64,000 nucleotides of DNA from DAOTWC01 sp048499435 (GTDB taxonomy: Bacteria > Chloroflexota > Anaerolineae > Aggregatilineales > Phototrophicaceae): NCBI GenBank assembly GCA_048499435.1, contig JASNZW010000002.1, positions 124,001 through 188,000 of the forward strand, in the 5' to 3' direction. The position numbers and the translations under genes are program-made. How positions within the stretch are numbered: position 1 is the first letter of the stretch; each line of letters starts with the position of its first letter. Under the pieces are notes generated by a model. It ran no database searches. It worked only from the letters and a program-made list of their open reading frames with translations, and was not told where the DNA came from. Shown here in pieces: positions 63,175 to 64,000 of the stretch.

Positions 63175-64000
<826 letters not shown>

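Overview
The window looks like chromosomal DNA from a GC-rich, free-living heterotrophic bacterium, most likely a member of the Chloroflexota (Anaerolineae-like). This is inferred from family content: many ABC importers whose binding proteins have signal peptides ending near Ala-Gln and no lipobox, TPR-bearing Ser/Thr kinases, DUF5107 and DUF4139 proteins, and a three-gene succinate dehydrogenase with a long fused membrane anchor. No 16S rRNA or other decisive marker is present, so the taxonomy is a guess from gene content.

Layout. 1-3376: end of an iron(III)-type ABC importer (binding protein, permease, ATPase). 3501-9201: sugar ABC importer with two tandemly duplicated binding proteins, two permeases and a YmdB-like phosphodiesterase. 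9274-13504 (minus): oligopeptide-type ABC importer without ATPases plus a PIG-L/LmbE deacetylase, divergent from a GH4 glycosidase and a PfkB kinase (13643-15918). 15968-16966: sucrase/ferredoxin-like protein. 17052-22326 (minus): siderophore importer operon with an unusual two-domain binding protein and a DUF2218 protein. 22706-25929 (minus): prolyl oligopeptidase and an amidohydrolase. 26358-35022: carbohydrate island (SIS-domain protein, binding protein, two permeases, DUF5107/TPR protein, GH172 enzyme, ROK kinase). 35818-40003: glycan assembly genes (flippase, glycosyltransferase, methyltransferase, RmlD-like reductase), flanked on both sides by copies of a 100-nt nested-palindrome repeat. 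40360-40432: tRNA-Ala(CGC). 40634-44303: succinate dehydrogenase. 44538-47432: two-component system. 47501-48943: DUF4139 protein. 49135-53693: a multidomain LytM-like/SH3/glycosidase-like protein, asparagine synthetase and a DinB-like protein. 53827-62434: signalling block with an M-domain-less ClpC-like unfoldase, a kinase fused to 22 TPRs, an FHA protein and a divergent membrane Ser/Thr kinase. 62448-64000: CPBP protease and the 3' part of guaA.

How it fits together. Most of the first 35 kb is nutrient capture: iron, siderophores, peptides or glycans, and two sugar systems. The sugar and peptide importers lack local ATPases, so they probably borrow a shared one. In three importer operons a strong hairpin or terminator lies between the binding-protein gene and the permease gene, which would yield more binding protein than permease. 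The last 10 kb is the least ordinary part: ClpC-like ATPase, TPR kinase and FHA protein form one tightly packed operon and may be a phosphorylation-controlled protein-handling module.
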